A stretch of DNA of 64,000 nucleotides, taken from assembly GCA_022865305.1 (NCBI GenBank), contig JALHSP010000116.1:1-64000 (forward strand), in the 5' to 3' direction. Within the stretch, counting starts at the first letter, position 1. Each line of letters begins with the position of its first letter. The stretch comes from Bacteroidales bacterium (GTDB lineage Bacteria; Bacteroidota; Bacteroidia; Bacteroidales; VadinHA17). The notes below the pieces were generated by a model. The model searched no databases. It was not told where the DNA came from and saw only the letters and a list, made by a program, of their open reading frames with translations. Below, in pieces: positions 25,860 to 35,002 of the stretch. The position numbers were made by a program, and so were the translations under genes.

Positions 25860-27020
25860 TCAAAATATCCCCTTATCTATCATTTTATATATCTGTGTTC
25901 CTGCCAGCAAAAATCCTCCCACGCCATAGACCTCGGTCATTTCGTTTGTAACTGCTTTAGGATCAGCACCAATTGGCTGGATAAATCCCACCTTCCCTTC
26001 CGGCCACACTGAGCGGACCATTGATTTCCAACCTTTAATAACTGCAGGAAGATATTTATCCTTTTCAAGATAACCATTTTCGACACCCCATGCCAGCCCG
26101 AAAACAAAAAAGGTAGTTGCGCTCATTTCCGGATTAGGGTAGCTTGCCGGATCAAGAAGGCTTGCATGCCACGATCCATCCGGCTGCTGAAGAGAAACAA
26201 GCTTTTCAGCCATCTCTTTAAATATAGTGACAAAGTAATCCTTATATTCATATTTAGCCGGTAATTCCCTGATAATTATTGGTAAACCCGCAAAAACCCA
26301 TCCGTTACCACGTCCCCAGAAGACTTTTGCTCCATTGTCTTCTTTCCGTGTGAAATAGTTAGAATCCCTGAAATATAAATCTTCTTCCTTATCGTACAGA
26401 TAATCAGTAGTGACTTTGAATTCCTGATACATAAAATCGAGGTATTTCTTTTTATGCGTAACATTTCCCATTTTTGCCCATACCGTCGGACCCATAAAAA
26501 GAGCATCACACCAGGACCATCTCTGGGTTGACCAGTATTCTTTGGTATTTACAAATTTAAGGTCGCCCTTTGCAGGATCTTTCAAAATCTGGTCCAGGTA
26601 ATCCCTCAGAGGCTTTATCATTTTCTTATCTTTATACTCTCGGTAAAGTTCAATATACATCTGACCCACGCAATAATCGTCTGCATGGTATCTTCGAAGA
26701 GGATTATCATGAATATAATATGTCCATGAATTTTTCTCTGCTATTCCCCTGAGCCAGTCGTAGTAACTATCATCGCCAGCTATACCTGCCCATTCAACCA
26801 TTCCGGCATAAAGGGCAGCATTAGTCCAGTCGGCAAGGTGATGTGTAAGAGGCGTTTTAATCTGCCAGTCTGCAACCGCTTTAAGAACAGTCTTAATATC
26901 ACTCCTGGTAAGGTTATCTTTGAAGGCAGGTACCATTTGTTCCTGAGGGTATCCGGGGGTTACTGAAAAGTAAAAAACAGCAAACAGGAATGTAAAAATA
27001 TATTTCATTGCTTTGATCAT
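25860..27020 (-). CDS. GH105 unsaturated rhamnogalacturonyl/glucuronyl hydrolase
   Basis: 386 residues with a signal peptide (MKYIFTFLFAVFYFSVTPGY). The (alpha/alpha)6 barrel of GH105 is shown by the typical DYCVGQMYIELYREYKDKKM, WCDALFMGPTVWAKM, VFWGRGNGWVFAGLPIII and PDGSWHASLLDP. GH105 removes the 4,5-unsaturated uronate from the non-reducing end of rhamnogalacturonan or pectin lyase products. The product feeds KduI, encoded next. A second GH105 gene lies at 39404. Start could be MIKAM or the inner MKYIF (27008). Confidence 0.9.
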   Translation of the reverse strand: MIKAMKYIFTFLFAVFYFSVTPGYPQEQMVPAFKDNLTRSDIKTVLKAVADWQIKTPLTHHLADWTNAALYAGMVEWAGIAGDDSYYDWLRGIAEKNSWTYYIHDNPLRRYHADDYCVGQMYIELYREYKDKKMIKPLRDYLDQILKDPAKGDLKFVNTKEYWSTQRWSWCDALFMGPTVWAKMGNVTHKKKYLDFMYQEFKVTTDYLYDKEEDLYFRDSNYFTRKEDNGAKVFWGRGNGWVFAGLPIIIRELPAKYEYKDYFVTIFKEMAEKLVSLQQPDGSWHASLLDPASYPNPEMSATTFFVFGLAWGVENGYLEKDKYLPAVIKGWKSMVRSVWPEGKVGFIQPIGADPKAVTNEMTEVYGVGGFLLAGTQIYKMIDKGIF

Positions 27021-27047
27021 TTATTTTTGCTTATGTTTCAGATTAAA

Positions 27048-27055
27048 CAAAAATA
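27048..27055 (-). promoter_or_regulatory. -7 element for the GH105-kduI-kduD operon
   Basis: On the minus strand TATTTTTG matches TAnnTTTG, and a TTG lies about 18-19 bases upstream where the -33 element is expected. Transcription would start near 27040, about 20 bp before the GH105 ATG. Confidence 0.45.
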
Positions 27056-27136
27056 CAACTTTGGATGTAACTGCAATTAATAATCAGTTTCATTATTCAA
27101 TAAAATAATTCAAATATCTGCTAAAACTTACGTGAA

Positions 27137-27185
27137 ATTTCTTGAAGAAATGATTTGTTATTTATATTTTCGTGATCGTTAACGA
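27137..27185. promoter_or_regulatory. two palindromes between the divergent pectin operons
   Basis: ATTTCTTGAAGAAAT (27137-27151) is a perfect 15-bp palindrome and TCGTTAACGA (27176-27185) a perfect 10-bp one with a central TA, both lying between kduI/GH105 and uxaC. LacI-family operators are palindromes near 14-20 bp; the lacI gene is in the rightward operon, so these are candidate sites for it. Confidence 0.4.
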
Positions 27186-27240
27186 GTTATTATTTGTATA
27201 TTTCAACGGTAATATCTTACCTTTAATCAAACTCTGTTTT

Positions 27241-28644
27241 ATGAAACCATTTATTCATGAGGACTTCCTGCTAAACAATAAGACTGCCTCAAGGTTATAT
27301 CATCAATATTCTGAAAGTCTGCCTATTATCGATTTCCATTGTCATCTCTCCCCTGCTATGATCGCTGATGACCGGCAATTCGGAAATCTTACTCAGGCGT
27401 GGCTCGAAGGAGATCATTATAAATGGCGTGCAATGAGAACAAATGGTATCAGTGAAAAATACTGTACAGGCAAAGCATCTGACCCAGAAAAATTTCAGAA
27501 ATGGGCAGAAACGGTACCTGCAACAGTAGGGAATCCTCTCTATCACTGGGCACATCTTGAACTTGCAAGGTATTTCAATATTTACGAATTGCTTTCTCCA
27601 TCGACAGCAAAAGAGATATACGAAAATGCAAGCGCCATGCTTCAAACCAAAGAATTCAGCATCAGGTCGCTAATTAAAAGGATGAAAGCAGAGGTGATCT
27701 GCACTACTGATGATCCAACGGATGATCTTGAGCTCCATAAGAAACTGAAAGGTTTATCCAACGTGTCAGTTCTACCTACTTTCCGGCCGGATAATGTGGT
27801 AAAAACTGAAGATCCTGTAAAATTCAAAGCTTATATAAAGAAACTCGAAAATGCAGGCGGAACTGGTATAACAAGTTTCGGAAAACTAGTTGAAGTAGTG
27901 GATAGCAGACACAAGTTCTTTCATGAAATGGGTGCCAGACTTTCCGATCATGGCCTTGAGCGGTTTTATTTTGCTCCGTATACTGAAAAAGAGATTGATA
28001 AAATATTCGCGAAACTCCTGAAAGGCGAATCTCTTTCATGTGAAGAATCTGAAAAATACAAAGCTGCTGCAATGACAGAAATCTGCCGGATGAACCATAA
28101 AAGAGGGTGGACACAGCAGTTTCATGTAGGTGCAATAAGAAACAATAATACCCGCATGTTCCGTTTAATGGGACCTGACACAGGATGGGATTCAATCGGT
28201 GTTCCTCAGGATGCTTTTAAAATGTCGAAATTCCTGAGTACCCTTGATAACACAGAGCAGCTTGCGAAAACAATTCTTTATAATCTTAATCCGGCAGATA
28301 ATGAAATGATGATCACCATGGCAGGAAATTTTAATGATGGTTCGACAGCAGCAAAAGTTCAATATGGACCGGCATGGTGGTTCCTCGATCAGAAGAACGG
28401 AATGGAAAAACATCTGAAGGATCTTGCTGCTCTTGGACTTATGAGAAGGTTTATCGGGATGGTTACCGATTCCAGAAGCTTTCTTTCCTACCCGCGTCAT
28501 GAATATTTCAGGCGTCTGGTATGCAATTATGTCGGCGAACAGGTCGAAAAAGGTCTGATACCTGATGAAGATGAACTTTTAAAGCCTCTGATTGAGGGAA
28601 TATCATATAAGAATGCAAAAGAGTATTTCGGATTTGGCAAATAA
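27241..28644 (+). CDS. uxaC: glucuronate/galacturonate isomerase
   Basis: 467 residues, the normal length. N-terminal FIHEDFLLNNKTASRLYHQY and the metal-binding DFHCHLSPAMIADD identify UxaC. It isomerises D-galacturonate to D-tagaturonate and D-glucuronate to D-fructuronate. I start at ATG 27241; the open frame extends to 27172 but without homology. It is the first gene of the rightward hexuronate operon and diverges from the kdu operon, with two palindromes in between. Confidence 0.95.
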   Translation: MKPFIHEDFLLNNKTASRLYHQYSESLPIIDFHCHLSPAMIADDRQFGNLTQAWLEGDHYKWRAMRTNGISEKYCTGKASDPEKFQKWAETVPATVGNPLYHWAHLELARYFNIYELLSPSTAKEIYENASAMLQTKEFSIRSLIKRMKAEVICTTDDPTDDLELHKKLKGLSNVSVLPTFRPDNVVKTEDPVKFKAYIKKLENAGGTGITSFGKLVEVVDSRHKFFHEMGARLSDHGLERFYFAPYTEKEIDKIFAKLLKGESLSCEESEKYKAAAMTEICRMNHKRGWTQQFHVGAIRNNNTRMFRLMGPDTGWDSIGVPQDAFKMSKFLSTLDNTEQLAKTILYNLNPADNEMMITMAGNFNDGSTAAKVQYGPAWWFLDQKNGMEKHLKDLAALGLMRRFIGMVTDSRSFLSYPRHEYFRRLVCNYVGEQVEKGLIPDEDELLKPLIEGISYKNAKEYFGFGK

Positions 28645-28740
28645 GAACCTCATCCCCCTTCCCCCTTCTCCCAGGAGAGAAGGGGTTATGAAAATATAAT
28701 CATTTAATCAAGTCCCTCCTGGGGAAGGGATTTATGGAGA
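28645..28740. repeat. CCCTTCTCCCAGGAG-type intergenic repeat
   Basis: The gap between uxaC and the SDR gene has CTCCCAGGAGAGAAGGGG and CCCTCCTGGGGAAGGGATTT as partly inverted units separated by an AT-rich stretch. It shares words with the repeats at 22324 and 32137. Confidence 0.5.
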
Positions 28741-28830
28741 GGAAAAATAACAGAGAATATGTTTAAACTAAGAATTCTAAATGCATTTGTTAAATATTGT
28801 AACGGGATTAATCATATATAAAACTTTTTT

Positions 28831-29667
28831 ATGAACGATTTTAATCTGAAAGATAAAGTTGCAGTAATCACCGGCGGAGCTGGTGTTATCTGCTCAGTGA
28901 TGGCAAAATCTCTTGCTGCACATGGTGTCAAAACAGTAATTCTGGACCTTAATAAAGATGCCGCAACCAAAGTGGCTTTAGAGATTGAAAAGGAGTATAA
29001 AACCTCATCACTGGGACTTTCGGCAAGTGTTCTTGATAAAAGTTCCCTGGAAGCTGCGAAAAAAGAGGTTCACGAAAAGTTCGGACCTATAGATATCCTT
29101 GTTAATGGTGCCGGAGGTAATTCTCCTTCTGCAACAACAAAGGTTGAAAAAATGGAGGGCTCAGAGAATCCTGAAGACACATTTTTTGGGCTCCAGATTG
29201 AAGGATTTGACAAAGTGTTCGACCTGAACTTTAAGGGAACAATAATTCCGTCAATGGTATTTGGTCCGGATATGGTAAAGAAGAAATCAGGTGTGATAAT
29301 AAATATCTCATCAATGAATTCCTACAGACCGCTAACCAAGATAGCTGCATATTCTGCTGCAAAAGCTGCTATAAATAATTTCACACAATGGCTGGCTGTC
29401 CATTTCTCAAAAACAGGTGTCAGAGTGAATGCCATAGCACCTGGTTTTCTGCTTACAAACCAGAACAGATTTCTGCTTGTTGATGAAAAAACCGGAGAAT
29501 CGACACCAAGGGGAAGAAAAATTATTAGCAACACTCCGATGGAAAGATACGGTACCCCCGGGGAATTAACCGGTACGTTATTATACCTGGCATCTGATCT
29601 GTCGAAGTTTGTTACAGGGATAGTCATTCCGGTTGATGGAGGATTCAGCGCGTATAGCGGAGTATAA
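28831..29667 (+). CDS. fructuronate reductase / D-mannonate oxidoreductase (SDR type)
   Basis: 278 residues. SDR fold: TGGAGVICSVMAKSLAAHG at the nucleotide site, NGAGGNSPS, ISSMNSYRPLTKIAAYSAAK with the Tyr-x3-Lys pair, and a C-terminal VDGGFSAYSGV. The insertion GSENPEDTFFGLQIEGFDKV and NAIAPGFLLTNQNRFLL are typical of the SDR-type D-mannonate oxidoreductases found beside uxaC in Bacteroidota. The enzyme reduces D-fructuronate to D-mannonate with NAD(P)H. In this operon fructuronate comes from UxaC directly or from tagaturonate via UxaE. Confidence 0.85.
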   Translation: MNDFNLKDKVAVITGGAGVICSVMAKSLAAHGVKTVILDLNKDAATKVALEIEKEYKTSSLGLSASVLDKSSLEAAKKEVHEKFGPIDILVNGAGGNSPSATTKVEKMEGSENPEDTFFGLQIEGFDKVFDLNFKGTIIPSMVFGPDMVKKKSGVIINISSMNSYRPLTKIAAYSAAKAAINNFTQWLAVHFSKTGVRVNAIAPGFLLTNQNRFLLVDEKTGESTPRGRKIISNTPMERYGTPGELTGTLLYLASDLSKFVTGIVIPVDGGFSAYSGV

Positions 29668-29745
29668 TGGTTATTGGTTGCTGGTTGCTGGTTACAAGAT
29701 GGGCTTTAAAATACCCTGCAACATGCAACATGCAACGTGCAACAT
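29668..29745. repeat. TTGCTGGTTGC / ATGCAAC intergenic repeat
   Basis: GGTTGCTGGTTGCTGGTT on the left and GCAACATGCAACATGCAAC on the right are inverted relatives that could pair into an imperfect hairpin. The same family occurs at 19480 and 25822. Confidence 0.5.
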
Positions 29746-29805
29746 ATAATTGAACAAAAATTGTTTTAATTTATTTTATAAGCATAGTTCTATTAAGAGA
29801 ACAAC

Positions 29806-31077
29806 ATGATCTACTATCAGTCAGGTTCTGAAAATACAGTAATAGGTCCTAATGACCTGGAATACGGGCTCTATTCAGCCCTTGTCAAGCTCGGGCCTAG
29901 AAAAAAAGTTCTTGTGGTTCCTCCTGATTTCACCCGTTTTCATTCAAGAGCCGGAGATCTGACCACACTTATTTATAATTACTATAAGAAAAACCTTAAA
30001 GATATACTGCCTGCTCTCGGTACACACACGCCAATGACTGATTATGAGCTTGCTGAAATGTATAAAGGAGTTCCAAAAGAGCTGTTTCGTGTTCATGACT
30101 GGAGAAATGATGTTATCACCGTAGGGACAGTACCCGGAGAGTATGTATCAAATATTACTGACGGAGCTGTTGATTATTCATGGCCGGCACAGCTAAACAG
30201 ACTGGTATTCAAAGGAGGACACGACCTTATCCTGTCAGTTGGCCAGGTAGTTCCACATGAAGTAGCCGGAATGGCCAACTACAATAAAAACCTTTTTGTA
30301 GGTACCGGAGGACCCAAAGGAATCAATAAAAGCCATTTTGTCGGTGCTGTTTACGGGATGGAGAGGATTATGGGAAAAGCTGTTAATCCGGTAAGGAGTA
30401 TGCTTAATTATGCTTCAGCACATTTTATTACGAATCTGCCTGTTATTTATATACTTACTATTATCGGTCGTGATGAATCCGGAAAGCTGGTAATACGTGG
30501 ACTCTATATTGGTGATGATGAGGAGGTATTCCGCCTGGCATCTGATTTATCGCTGAAGGTTAATTTTACGATACTTGATAAACCACTCAAGAAAGTCGTA
30601 GTGTACCTGGATCCCTCAGAGTTTAAAAGCACCTGGCTGGGAAATAAAAGCATTTACAGGACACGTATGGCAATGGCTGATAACGGAGAGCTTATCGTAC
30701 TTGCTCCCGGGCTGAAGGAATTTGGTGAAGATAAAGAGATTGACAGGCTCATAAGGAAATATGGTTACCGCGGAACGCCTTTAACCCTTACGGCAACTAA
30801 AGAGAATGAAGAGCTTCAGCAGAATCTGAGTGCTGCTGCTCATCTTATCCACGGCAGTTCAGAAGGCAGGTTCTCTGTCACTTATTGTCCCGGGCTCCTG
30901 ACACGTGCTGAAATTGAATCAGTGAACTTTAAATATGCCGATCTTGGGGAAGCATTAAAAAAATATAATCCCGAAAAGTTAAAAGATGGCTTTAATAAGA
31001 TGGCTGACGGAGAGGAAATTTTCTTTGTTTCAAATCCGGCAGTAGGATTATGGAGTTCAAAGGAACGGCTTAAATAA
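29806..31077 (+). CDS. LarA-like nickel-pincer racemase/epimerase (DUF2088)
   Basis: 423 residues. The catalytic residues of lactate racemase LarA are kept with exact spacing: His74 in GTHTPMT, His151 in PHEVAG, Lys161 (+10, the Lys that carries the nickel pincer cofactor) and His177 (+26). The phosphate-site motif DFTR (41-44) is also present. LarA homologues epimerise the 2-hydroxyl of short or sugar acids; some act on gluconate. Being between the mannonate-forming reductase and gnd, this one may interconvert D-mannonate and D-gluconate. It would need LarB/C/E elsewhere for the cofactor. Confidence 0.85.
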   Translation: MIYYQSGSENTVIGPNDLEYGLYSALVKLGPRKKVLVVPPDFTRFHSRAGDLTTLIYNYYKKNLKDILPALGTHTPMTDYELAEMYKGVPKELFRVHDWRNDVITVGTVPGEYVSNITDGAVDYSWPAQLNRLVFKGGHDLILSVGQVVPHEVAGMANYNKNLFVGTGGPKGINKSHFVGAVYGMERIMGKAVNPVRSMLNYASAHFITNLPVIYILTIIGRDESGKLVIRGLYIGDDEEVFRLASDLSLKVNFTILDKPLKKVVVYLDPSEFKSTWLGNKSIYRTRMAMADNGELIVLAPGLKEFGEDKEIDRLIRKYGYRGTPLTLTATKENEELQQNLSAAAHLIHGSSEGRFSVTYCPGLLTRAEIESVNFKYADLGEALKKYNPEKLKDGFNKMADGEEIFFVSNPAVGLWSSKERLK

Positions 31078-31102
31078 ACTTATCCGCAAACAATTTTTGA
31101 GG

Positions 31103-32089
31103 ATGATCAAATGGGGTATTATAGGCTGCGGCAAAGTAACTGAAGTTAAGAGCGGTCCGGCTTTTAATAAAGTGAAGAATTCTCAGCTTGTTGCTGTAAT
31201 GAGAAGGAATGCAGCATTAGCTGAAGATTATGCCAGGAGGCATAATGTGCCAAAGTTTTATAGCGATGCCAATCAGGTAATAAATGATCCTGAAATTAAT
31301 GCAATATATGTAGCTACTCCTCCCGGCAGTCATGCAGAATATGCAATCAGATCGATAAAGGCCGGGAAACCGGTTTATATTGAAAAACCAATGGCAGTTA
31401 ATTATGCTGAATGCCAGAAAATAAATGAAGCCTCAGAAAAATATAAGGTCCCGGTATTTGTTGCCTATTACAGGAGAGCATTGCCCGGATTTGTCAGAGT
31501 AAAAGAAATGGTTTCAAATGGAGCGATAGGTAAAGCAAGATTTGTCCAGTTGCAATTATTCAAATCACCATCCGCTGACGAAAAATCCGGAAAGCCCTCA
31601 TGGCGTGTTGATCCGGATATTTCAGGTGGAGGACATTTCTTTGACCTGGCTTCGCATCAGCTTGATTATCTTGATTTTCTTTTCGGACCAATCCAGAGAG
31701 TGCAGTCTGTTGTACTTAATCAGGCAGGACTTTATGAAGCCGAGGATTTTATATCAGCAGGATTCATCTTCGGGAACAATATTGCAGGTGCAGGAACATG
31801 GTGCTTCAGTACTTCACCCGACGGCGACAGAGATACCATTGAGATATTCGGGGATAAGGGAATGATCAGATTTTCCTGTTTCAGTTTTGAACCGATAGTC
31901 CTGTTAAATGAAAATGGCCGCCAGGAATTTGTAAATGAAAGACCGGAAAATGTTCAATTCTACCTTATAGGACAGATTGTAAAAGCGCTAACAGAAGGCA
32001 GCACAGCAGTCAGTACTGGATTAACAGGTGCAAGAACAAGCTGGGTAATGGATGAGGTGGTGAAGGAGTACTATAAAGATAAAAGATAA
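31103..32089 (+). CDS. Gfo/Idh/MocA family oxidoreductase
   Basis: 328 residues. N-terminal Rossmann fold IKWGIIGCGKVTEVKSGPAF and the nicotinamide-site motif IEKPMAVN with the EKP signature; C-terminal alpha/beta domain with HQLDYLDFLFG. I use ATG 31103 rather than TTG 31097. The family oxidises or reduces sugars and sugar acids with NAD(P). The substrate is unknown; 25 bp after the LarA-like gene, it may act on the same aldonate or on a rare uronate. Confidence 0.85.
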   Translation: MIKWGIIGCGKVTEVKSGPAFNKVKNSQLVAVMRRNAALAEDYARRHNVPKFYSDANQVINDPEINAIYVATPPGSHAEYAIRSIKAGKPVYIEKPMAVNYAECQKINEASEKYKVPVFVAYYRRALPGFVRVKEMVSNGAIGKARFVQLQLFKSPSADEKSGKPSWRVDPDISGGGHFFDLASHQLDYLDFLFGPIQRVQSVVLNQAGLYEAEDFISAGFIFGNNIAGAGTWCFSTSPDGDRDTIEIFGDKGMIRFSCFSFEPIVLLNENGRQEFVNERPENVQFYLIGQIVKALTEGSTAVSTGLTGARTSWVMDEVVKEYYKDKR

Positions 32090-32136
32090 AAAGATAAAAG
32101 CCAAAAGATACAATACTTAAGATCGAGAATTTTCAG

Positions 32137-32193
32137 GCTCCCCTCTCTGGAGAGCCTGTCCCGGCCGAAGGACGGGAGGGCGGGGGTGGGTTT
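32137..32193. repeat. dispersed GC-rich repeat, copy 2 (inverted)
   Basis: Read on the minus strand it runs AAACCCACCCC, then CCCGTCCTTCGGCCGGGACA, then CTCTCCAGAGAGGGG, matching the copy at 22324-22377 with few changes. It separates the Gfo/Idh gene from gnd. Confidence 0.7.
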
Positions 32194-32249
32194 ACAAAAA
32201 AGATAAATAATACAAAAAATAAATTATGGATAAACTATCAGATATCTGA

Positions 32250-33680
32250 TTGATTGGATTAGCTGTCATGGGGGAGAATCTTGTTCTCAACATGGAAAGC
32301 AAAGGCTTCCGGGTAACTGTTTTCAACCGTACAATACAGAAAGTTGATGATTTCCTTGCTGGCAGGGCAAAAGGTAAAAATATTACCGGAGCACATACAA
32401 TTGAAGAGCTTGTCAGTTCTCTGAGCCGCCCCCGAAAAATCATGATCATGGTAAAGGCCGGAAGTGCTGTTGATGATATGATAAATACGCTCATCCCCCA
32501 CCTTGAAAAAGGAGATATAATCATTGACGGTGGTAATACTCATTTCCCCGACACAAACAGGCGTACAGCTCTGGTGGAGAGTAAGGGACTGCTTTATATC
32601 GGAACGGGGGTATCGGGAGGTGAAGAAGGAGCTTTGCTTGGTCCTTCCATAATGCCCGGAGGATCAAAAGAAGCCTGGTCTTCTGTCAAGCCTATATTCC
32701 AGGCAATTGCAGCAAAAGTCGAAGATGGTTCCCCGTGCTGTGACTGGGTTGGAGAAAATGGAGCAGGTCATTTTGTTAAAATGGTGCATAACGGAATTGA
32801 GTATGGCGATATGCAGCTGATCTGTGAAGCATACAAGGTAATGAGGGATCTCCTGCACATGAGTGCTGACGAAATGCATCTGATATTTAAAGAATGGAAC
32901 AAGGGTGAACTCGACAGCTATCTTATTGAAATAACAAGAGATATACTTGCATACAAAGACACTGACGGCAAGCCCCTTGTGGACAGAATACTTGATACAG
33001 CAGGACAGAAAGGTACAGGCAAATGGACAGGTGTTGCTGCCCTCGATCTGGGCATTCCGCTGACTCTGATTGGAGAAGCCGTTTTCGCAAGGTGTTTGTC
33101 CGCAGTAAAAGAGGAACGGGTAAAAGCATCTAAAATACTGCACGGCCCCACTCCTTCATTTAAAGAAGACAAAATAAAATTCATTAATGACCTGAAGGAA
33201 GCTCTTTACGCTTCAAAGATCGTTTCATATGCACAGGGTTATTCACTTATGAGAGCTGCTGCTAAAGAGTATGGCTGGATACTTAACTACGGAGGTATTG
33301 CCCTGATGTGGCGTGGCGGATGTATAATTAGATCTGCATTCCTTGGTAAAATAAAGGAGGCATTTGATAATAATCCATCAATAACCAACCTTCTCCTTGA
33401 TCCCTTCTTTAAAGAAAAAGTTGAAAAGGCTCAAAAAGGCTGGAGAAACGTTGTGTCGGCAGCAGTTTCAAATGGAATTCCTGTACCAGCTATTTCTTCA
33501 GCCCTGGGTTATTTCGACGGATATCGCTGTGAAAGGCTTCCGGCAAACCTTCTGCAGGCCCAGAGAGACTACTTTGGAGCACACACATATGAACGCACCG
33601 ATAAACCAAGAGGACAGTTTTTCCACACTAACTGGACAGGCAGAGGTGGAACAACAGCCTCATCAACCTATAATGCGTAA
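32250..33680 (+). CDS. gnd: 6-phosphogluconate dehydrogenase (decarboxylating), with an in-frame TGA in its N-terminus
   Basis: The open part is 476 residues, near the usual length, with [13 protein letters not shown] (Rossmann), [19 protein letters not shown] and [15 protein letters not shown] (active site), and C-terminal [20 protein letters not shown] end ([11 protein letters not shown]). It turns 6-phosphogluconate into ribulose 5-phosphate, CO2 and NADPH. ATG at 32226 followed by DKLSDI leads in the same frame to TGA at 32247-32249, then [11 protein letters not shown]. In homologues that codon is the Gly of [11 protein letters not shown], so GGA changed to TGA. As it stands translation must begin at TTG 32250, losing the first strand of the fold. 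The position in a hexuronate operon is unusual for this gene. Confidence 0.85.
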   Translation: MIGLAVMGENLVLNMESKGFRVTVFNRTIQKVDDFLAGRAKGKNITGAHTIEELVSSLSRPRKIMIMVKAGSAVDDMINTLIPHLEKGDIIIDGGNTHFPDTNRRTALVESKGLLYIGTGVSGGEEGALLGPSIMPGGSKEAWSSVKPIFQAIAAKVEDGSPCCDWVGENGAGHFVKMVHNGIEYGDMQLICEAYKVMRDLLHMSADEMHLIFKEWNKGELDSYLIEITRDILAYKDTDGKPLVDRILDTAGQKGTGKWTGVAALDLGIPLTLIGEAVFARCLSAVKEERVKASKILHGPTPSFKEDKIKFINDLKEALYASKIVSYAQGYSLMRAAAKEYGWILNYGGIALMWRGGCIIRSAFLGKIKEAFDNNPSITNLLLDPFFKEKVEKAQKGWRNVVSAAVSNGIPVPAISSALGYFDGYRCERLPANLLQAQRDYFGAHTYERTDKPRGQFFHTNWTGRGGTTASSTYNA

Positions 33681-33701
33681 TTTCCTAACAACCTTAATAT
33701 T

Positions 33702-35000
33702 ATGACAGAAACGAAAAAATTCAGTAACTACAGATGGACTGTCTGCGCTCTGATCTTCTTTGCAACGACAGTGAACTACCTCGACAGGCAGGTAATTGGG
33801 ATCCTGAAGCCATTGCTGGATTCTGATCTTGGTATAGGTGAAAAAGACTATTCTCATATCATTATGGCTTTCCAACTCTGCTATGGATTCGGAATGGTAA
33901 TTGCCGGTCGGCTTATCGATAAATTTGGGACCAAAATAGGATACGGAGTTTCCGTTATTTTATGGAGCATTGCGGCAATGGGACATGCTTTAGCAAAAGG
34001 CGTTTTGGGTTTCGGATTCTGGAGATCATTCCTCGGAGTAAGTGAAGCCGGTAACTTCCCAGCAGCCATTAAATCGGTAGCTGAATGGTTCCCTAAGAAA
34101 GAGCGGGCCCTTGCTACAGGGATATTCAACTCAGGAACAAATGTTGGGGCAATAGTGGCGCCCCTGGTTATTCCCGCCATCTTGGTTGCATGGGGATGGC
34201 AGGCTGCATTTATTATCACCGGAGCAATAGGCTTCATCTGGGTAATTCTCTGGTTCATTTTCTATGAAATACCGGAAAAACATAAAAAGGTATCGGCAGA
34301 TGAACTTGCATACATACATAGTGATGTAGATGAACAGGCGGAAACCAAAGAAAAGGTTTCATGGTTGAAGCTTCTCAAGTATCGCCAGACATGGCTCTTC
34401 TTTATCGGAAAAGGTCTTACTGACCCAATATGGTGGTTTTATCTATTCTGGATACCCGGCTGGCTTTCAACTGTCAGAGGCGCAGGTCTTAGCGTATCAT
34501 CCTTCGGATTACCACTTGCCTTCATTTATACAATGACCACAGTAGGAAGCATAGGTGGAGGATGGATTTCAGGATATATGATCAGGAAAGGGATGTCGCC
34601 TTTCAAAGCAAGAAAAATAACCATGCTTATCTTTGCCCTGCTGGTGGTTCCAATAATATTTGCCCAATCACCATCAGTGAGCACCTGGGGAGCAGTCTGC
34701 CTTATTGCTCTCGCAGCATCATCACACCAGGCATGGTCTGCCAACATCTTTACCACTGTATCAGATGCCTTTCCAAAAAAAGCGGTCAGCTCAGTTACAG
34801 GAATCGGTGGAATGGCAGGTGCTGTCGGCGGTGCCTTTATATCATATATAGCCGGCGATATACTTGAACATTTTGAGAACCTTGGACATATTGAAACCGG
34901 TTATGTAGTGATGTTTGCAGTTGCAGGCAGTATGTACCTCCTTGCATGGACCATCATGACTGTTTTTGCACCCAGGAACAAAAAAGTTATGCTTGACTGA
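33702..35000 (+). CDS. hexuronate transporter, MFS (ExuT-like)
   Basis: 432 residues, 12 helices. The N-terminal NYLDRQVIGILKPLLDSDLG and the loop GRLIDKFGTKIGYG are close to ExuT-type anion:cation symporters, as is the central FPKKERALATGIFNSGTNVG. It probably brings galacturonate or glucuronate through the inner membrane with protons. Starts 21 bp after gnd and ends 2 bp before lacI, in the middle of the operon, so the whole rightward set is one unit. Confidence 0.9.
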   Translation: MTETKKFSNYRWTVCALIFFATTVNYLDRQVIGILKPLLDSDLGIGEKDYSHIIMAFQLCYGFGMVIAGRLIDKFGTKIGYGVSVILWSIAAMGHALAKGVLGFGFWRSFLGVSEAGNFPAAIKSVAEWFPKKERALATGIFNSGTNVGAIVAPLVIPAILVAWGWQAAFIITGAIGFIWVILWFIFYEIPEKHKKVSADELAYIHSDVDEQAETKEKVSWLKLLKYRQTWLFFIGKGLTDPIWWFYLFWIPGWLSTVRGAGLSVSSFGLPLAFIYTMTTVGSIGGGWISGYMIRKGMSPFKARKITMLIFALLVVPIIFAQSPSVSTWGAVCLIALAASSHQAWSANIFTTVSDAFPKKAVSSVTGIGGMAGAVGGAFISYIAGDILEHFENLGHIETGYVVMFAVAGSMYLLAWTIMTVFAPRNKKVMLD

Positions 35001-35002
35001 TA

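Noticed and set aside
32226-32270. TGA recoded to glycine, as in SR1/Gracilibacteria
   Set aside because: Other genes in this window end in TGA (for example mqnA at 51584, the PstA-like gene at 57917 and the MFS gene), so TGA is a normal stop here.
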